Origin: Glycine soja
Lineage: Eukaryota; Streptophyta; Magnoliopsida; Fabales; Fabaceae
Reading direction: 5' to 3'
DNA: 64,000 nt
Assembly (NCBI RefSeq): GCF_004193775.1
Contig: NC_041007.1
Span: forward strand, 26,935,323-26,999,322
The stretch's first letter is position 1. Every line of letters begins with the position of its first letter. Shown in pieces: positions 61,396-64,000 of the stretch. The translations under genes and the position numbers were made by a program. The notes under the pieces were generated by a model. The model searched no databases, was not told where the DNA came from, and worked only from the letters and a program-made list of their open reading frames with translations.

Positions 61396-61780
61396 ATGAA
61401 GATCAATGGATATATGACAACATAATGTCTAAAGAAGTTAATATGAATGAAGAAAATGGAGAGGAACTTGGTGTATTTCAAAATATTGATTTTTCGGATG
61501 CTTTCAATACTTGTCAGGTATTGATATGATTTTGTTTTTTGTTAAAGTAAGTAAATGAATGTCCCTTGAAGAGTAAACATTTATTATCATGGATAAGTGG
61601 ATGAATATAACTGACATGGGTTATGTGATTGCATTAAGGTATAATGTCATCCTTGTTTCTCTTTCTCTCCAACAAAGCATAACATTTTTTTTTCTCTTAG
61701 AAGTCAACTATCGAGAGATTGTTCTGTATATCAGGTTATATGTATTGGTCATGTATATGATAATCATTTTGTTCAAGTAA
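61396..61780 (+). pseudogene. Mutator-like (MULE) element relic, internally deleted
   Basis: The first segment (61,396-61,529, MDEDQWIYDNIMSKEVNMNE ... FSDAFNTCQV) resembles the N terminus of FAR1-like MULE transposases common in legumes. Only about 60 bp later a second segment (61,589-61,720; DKWMNITDMGYVIALRYNVI, LVSLSLQQSITFF) resembles the OTU-type C-terminal region of such proteins. The transposase core between them is missing. Family assignment is from pattern memory and moderately certain. Confidence 0.45.
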
Positions 61781-62214
61781 AATCATGATCATCATGTTTG
61801 TGTATTTTTTTATTATAAAATGTGGTGATAATTTGAATATGTATGTGCCTATGTAACAAGTATTTCTAAGAGACAGTTATCTTTTACCACCAATAGCTTT
61901 GTTATGGTTAACACATTGTCATTATCACGCAAAGTAGTGGCCTACACCTTATATTAGTATAATGCAGTAGTATACGAATTTGATGAGGTTGACAACACAC
62001 TTTATTGATTTAGGAGAAGATTGAACATTTAGTTATTTTTAAGGCAATGTTTGTAACTTACATCCTTGTGAAATAATTATGGGGTTGTCATGTAATGTGG
62101 TAATTAACATGTCTTTCAATGGACACTCATATAATTATTTATTTTACGTATTCATCAACTATGCAAATATTCAGATTAGAAAAAAAGGCAAAACATAAAA
62201 GGAAGAAATAATAA

Positions 62215-62720
62215 TGGGGTTTATGGTTTATGAGGTTTAGGGTTTACATATTGTAGGGTTAAGGTTTAATGGCTTAGTTTGTTAGTTGTAAGGGTTTAGG
62301 ACTTGTGGCTTAAGGCTCATGGCTTAGGGCTTAGGGCTTAGAGTTTAGGTAGTGTAAGTGTTAAAGTTGATTTATTTTTAGGGGTTAGAGCTTACTGAAT
62401 TTAGGGTTTATTGTTGGCTTAGTTAACAATTAGTTTTCAGGGTTTAGACCTTAGTTAGTTTAGGGTTTAGAGTTTAGAATTTATGGAGTAGGGTTTAGGG
62501 TGAGTGTTTACTTATTTTAGGGTTTAGGGCTTAGTTAGTTCAGGGTTTAGGATTTAGAGGATTCGGGTTTATGCATTCTATTTAATTGAGGATTGCTTAT
62601 TTAGGGTTTACTCTTTTTTGGAATTAGGGTTTAGTTGGTTTAGGGTGTATGGCTTAATTAGTTTAGGGATTAGAGTTTATGGATTGATGGTTTAGGGTTT
62701 ATTCATTTGACGAATTAAGG
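62215..62720 (+). repeat. Degenerate telomere-like tract (TTTAGGG-related)
   Basis: About 500 bp with dozens of TTTAGGGTTTA / GGTTTAGGG motifs separated by short variants such as GGTTTATGG and GGCTTAGGG. It is related to the plant telomere unit TTTAGGG but with no perfect array longer than two units. It lies between two TE relics. Confidence 0.75.
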
Positions 62721-62829
62721 TTTAACATAATCTAGTTACGCGATGAACTTAATATACAAATACTACATAAACGTAAATTAAAACCTCAGTTAAAATGTAC
62801 TTGTTTTTCAAATAATGGCAAATATCAAA

Positions 62830-63520
62830 CATCGTTCAGTCATATTGCATACATATGTCCTATACTACTTAATCCATCCAAAGTATCTTCATGTGTTCTA
62901 TGTTTCCTTCCTTCGTCTCAATAGAACATAAACATTTCGTTGCTCAATGACACCCCTGGACAATCTCAGGAAGTTCTCGATCAAAGTGTATGATTCAGTT
63001 TAGGAGTAACCATCCTCATGTTGATCATGTTTTCCAAATTTTTTGTTATCCGTTGGCAAGCGTCCTACGACATTGAAAACAAGGTAAAAAGTAATTATTG
63101 AAAGCTTGATACAAAAATGACTAATAAGGAATTGAAATTATATATCTACATCAGCAGCTACATGTGAAGGTGGTTTTGGCATAGCTGCTGCATCGATGCC
63201 CTGCTGAGAAGGATCTTGTATAATAAATGTATCATCATGCACCATAGGTGAATGTCTAGAAGGCTCCCTAGGCGCTGTCATGAAGGGTTGAGATATCCTA
63301 TGGAACCACTCCATATAGTCTGTTGCACACTGTCCAAGAGTACTACAAATCTATCCCACTAGCGCAAGGTATTCTAAAAACTGAAGTCATCTATCATCAA
63401 TCACCTCTATAGATAAGGATGGAACAACAGGGTGTGGAGGAATAGTCTGCACATAACCAAACTGTCGCATAACCCTCTCTGGTTGGTGTATGACAATAGA
63501 TGAACCTCATTTGATATGTC
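62830..63520 (-). pseudogene. MAIN-like / plant mobile domain C-terminal fragment
   Basis: On the minus strand the frame beginning near 63,515 reads SSIVIHQPERVMRQFGYVQT, IPPHPVVPSLSIE, then with two stops QFLEYLALVG, ICSTLGQCATDYMEWFHRIS and QPFMTAPREPSRHSPM. QPERVMRQFGYVQTIPP and the WF-x-ISQPFM pattern are typical of the C-terminal part of MAIN-like/aminotransferase-like plant mobile domain proteins, which are often carried by TEs. After a gap (63,070-63,150, possibly an intron) a second piece (VGRLPTDNKKFGKHDQH and LIENFLRLSRGVIEQRNVYV) matches the usual tail. The N-terminal domain is not in the window. Confidence 0.68.
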
Positions 63521-63539
63521 CAAATAATAATGAGATGAG

Positions 63540-64000
63540 TGATAATGAATGGCGAATCATTCGAAAACAAATAAAACTAGGAAATTTTGTAGTATAGGAT
63601 TAACCTAGGTCGAACTCATAAATATGATTCAATTTAGTTCCTACGTTCATTCACCTATAAGCAGAAAAGGGATAATTTTATTGAACAGTTTGTAAGCAAC
63701 TATAAAGGAATGCGAAAACACAAAAAAACAAAGATGAAGAAACAAAACATAACATGAACAGAATAAAAGTCAAGTTTAATAGCATCAATCCAATTCACCA
63801 AACCAATGCAAATTGAATTATTACAGTTACTACAATTGATGTTTAGTGTGAAAGTTCAATCAAATGCATTAGAAAAACAATTTGTGATTAAATTTTGAAA
63901 TTAGGATATAAATCTGTAACCCAATCTGTTTTCAATCCTAAGCATAATCATAATCATGAAAATCAAAAATAGGATTGGGGAGAAAGATGAACATTCACAA
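63540..64000. other. AT-rich stretch to the window end, nothing recognised
   Basis: No frame of useful length and no recognisable repeat. Confidence 0.5.

Noticed and set aside
61396..61529. A small host gene with start codon
   Set aside because: It matches the start of MULE-type transposases and has no continuing exon structure.
62215..62720. True chromosome end
   Set aside because: The repeats are degenerate and followed by more TE sequence on the right, so this is internal.

Overview
The window is plant nuclear DNA, most likely from a legume close to soybean. That assignment is inference from repeat content, gene structure and codon use; nothing here proves the species. It holds one convincing host gene and about 50 kb of transposable-element (TE) sequence. 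I saw no rRNA or tRNA gene, CRISPR array or organelle DNA.

Region 1 (1-32,960): a nucleoporin NUP205 gene on the minus strand. The ATG is at 32,779. I could place 26 coding exons by splice sites, reading phase and protein continuity; together they give 3,354 nt (1,118 codons). The last visible exon ends at 3,636, and roughly the last 40% of the protein should lie beyond the left edge of the window. The introns are swollen by TEs. Intron 26 holds a hAT transposon that itself carries a hAT-type MITE. Intron 19 (11.9 kb) holds a full-length LINE (7,968-14,022) nested in a copia relic, plus other LINE pieces. Intron 15 holds a copia element that has captured a LINE RNA-binding domain. Introns 10 and 11 hold more LINE insertions, and intron 7 holds a 1.1 kb inverted-repeat element. 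Eight copies of one LINE family lie inside this gene, several with clear target-site duplications (TSDs).

Region 2 (33.0-37.9 kb): AT-rich intergenic DNA with a fold-back element, a second type of LINE ORF1 relic (DUF4283-like), an unidentified broken minus-strand coding region with a TATA-like box, and a 60 bp TG microsatellite.

Region 3 (37.9-59.1 kb): a nest of LTR retrotransposons. The apparent host is a decayed copia element of the Sirevirus type, with an RNase H end followed by an env-like, putative plant transposon protein ORF, all on the plus strand. Inserted in it are a 1.4 kb solo LTR, a 7.1 kb minus-strand Ty3/gypsy element whose ORF runs into its 3' LTR (as in CRM chromoviruses), a 2.9 kb non-coding LTR element, and a truncated minus-strand gypsy element with a 3.9 kb LTR carrying twelve TAATCGATTA palindromes.

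Region 4 (59.1-64.0 kb): a decayed MULE relic, a 0.5 kb degenerate telomere-like tract, and a MAIN-like/plant mobile domain pseudogene fragment on the minus strand.

The most notable observations are the copia-LINE chimera, the LINE 3' hairpin with a paired compensatory change, the duplicated in-frame splice donor and a GC-AG intron in NUP205, and the LINE load in that gene.
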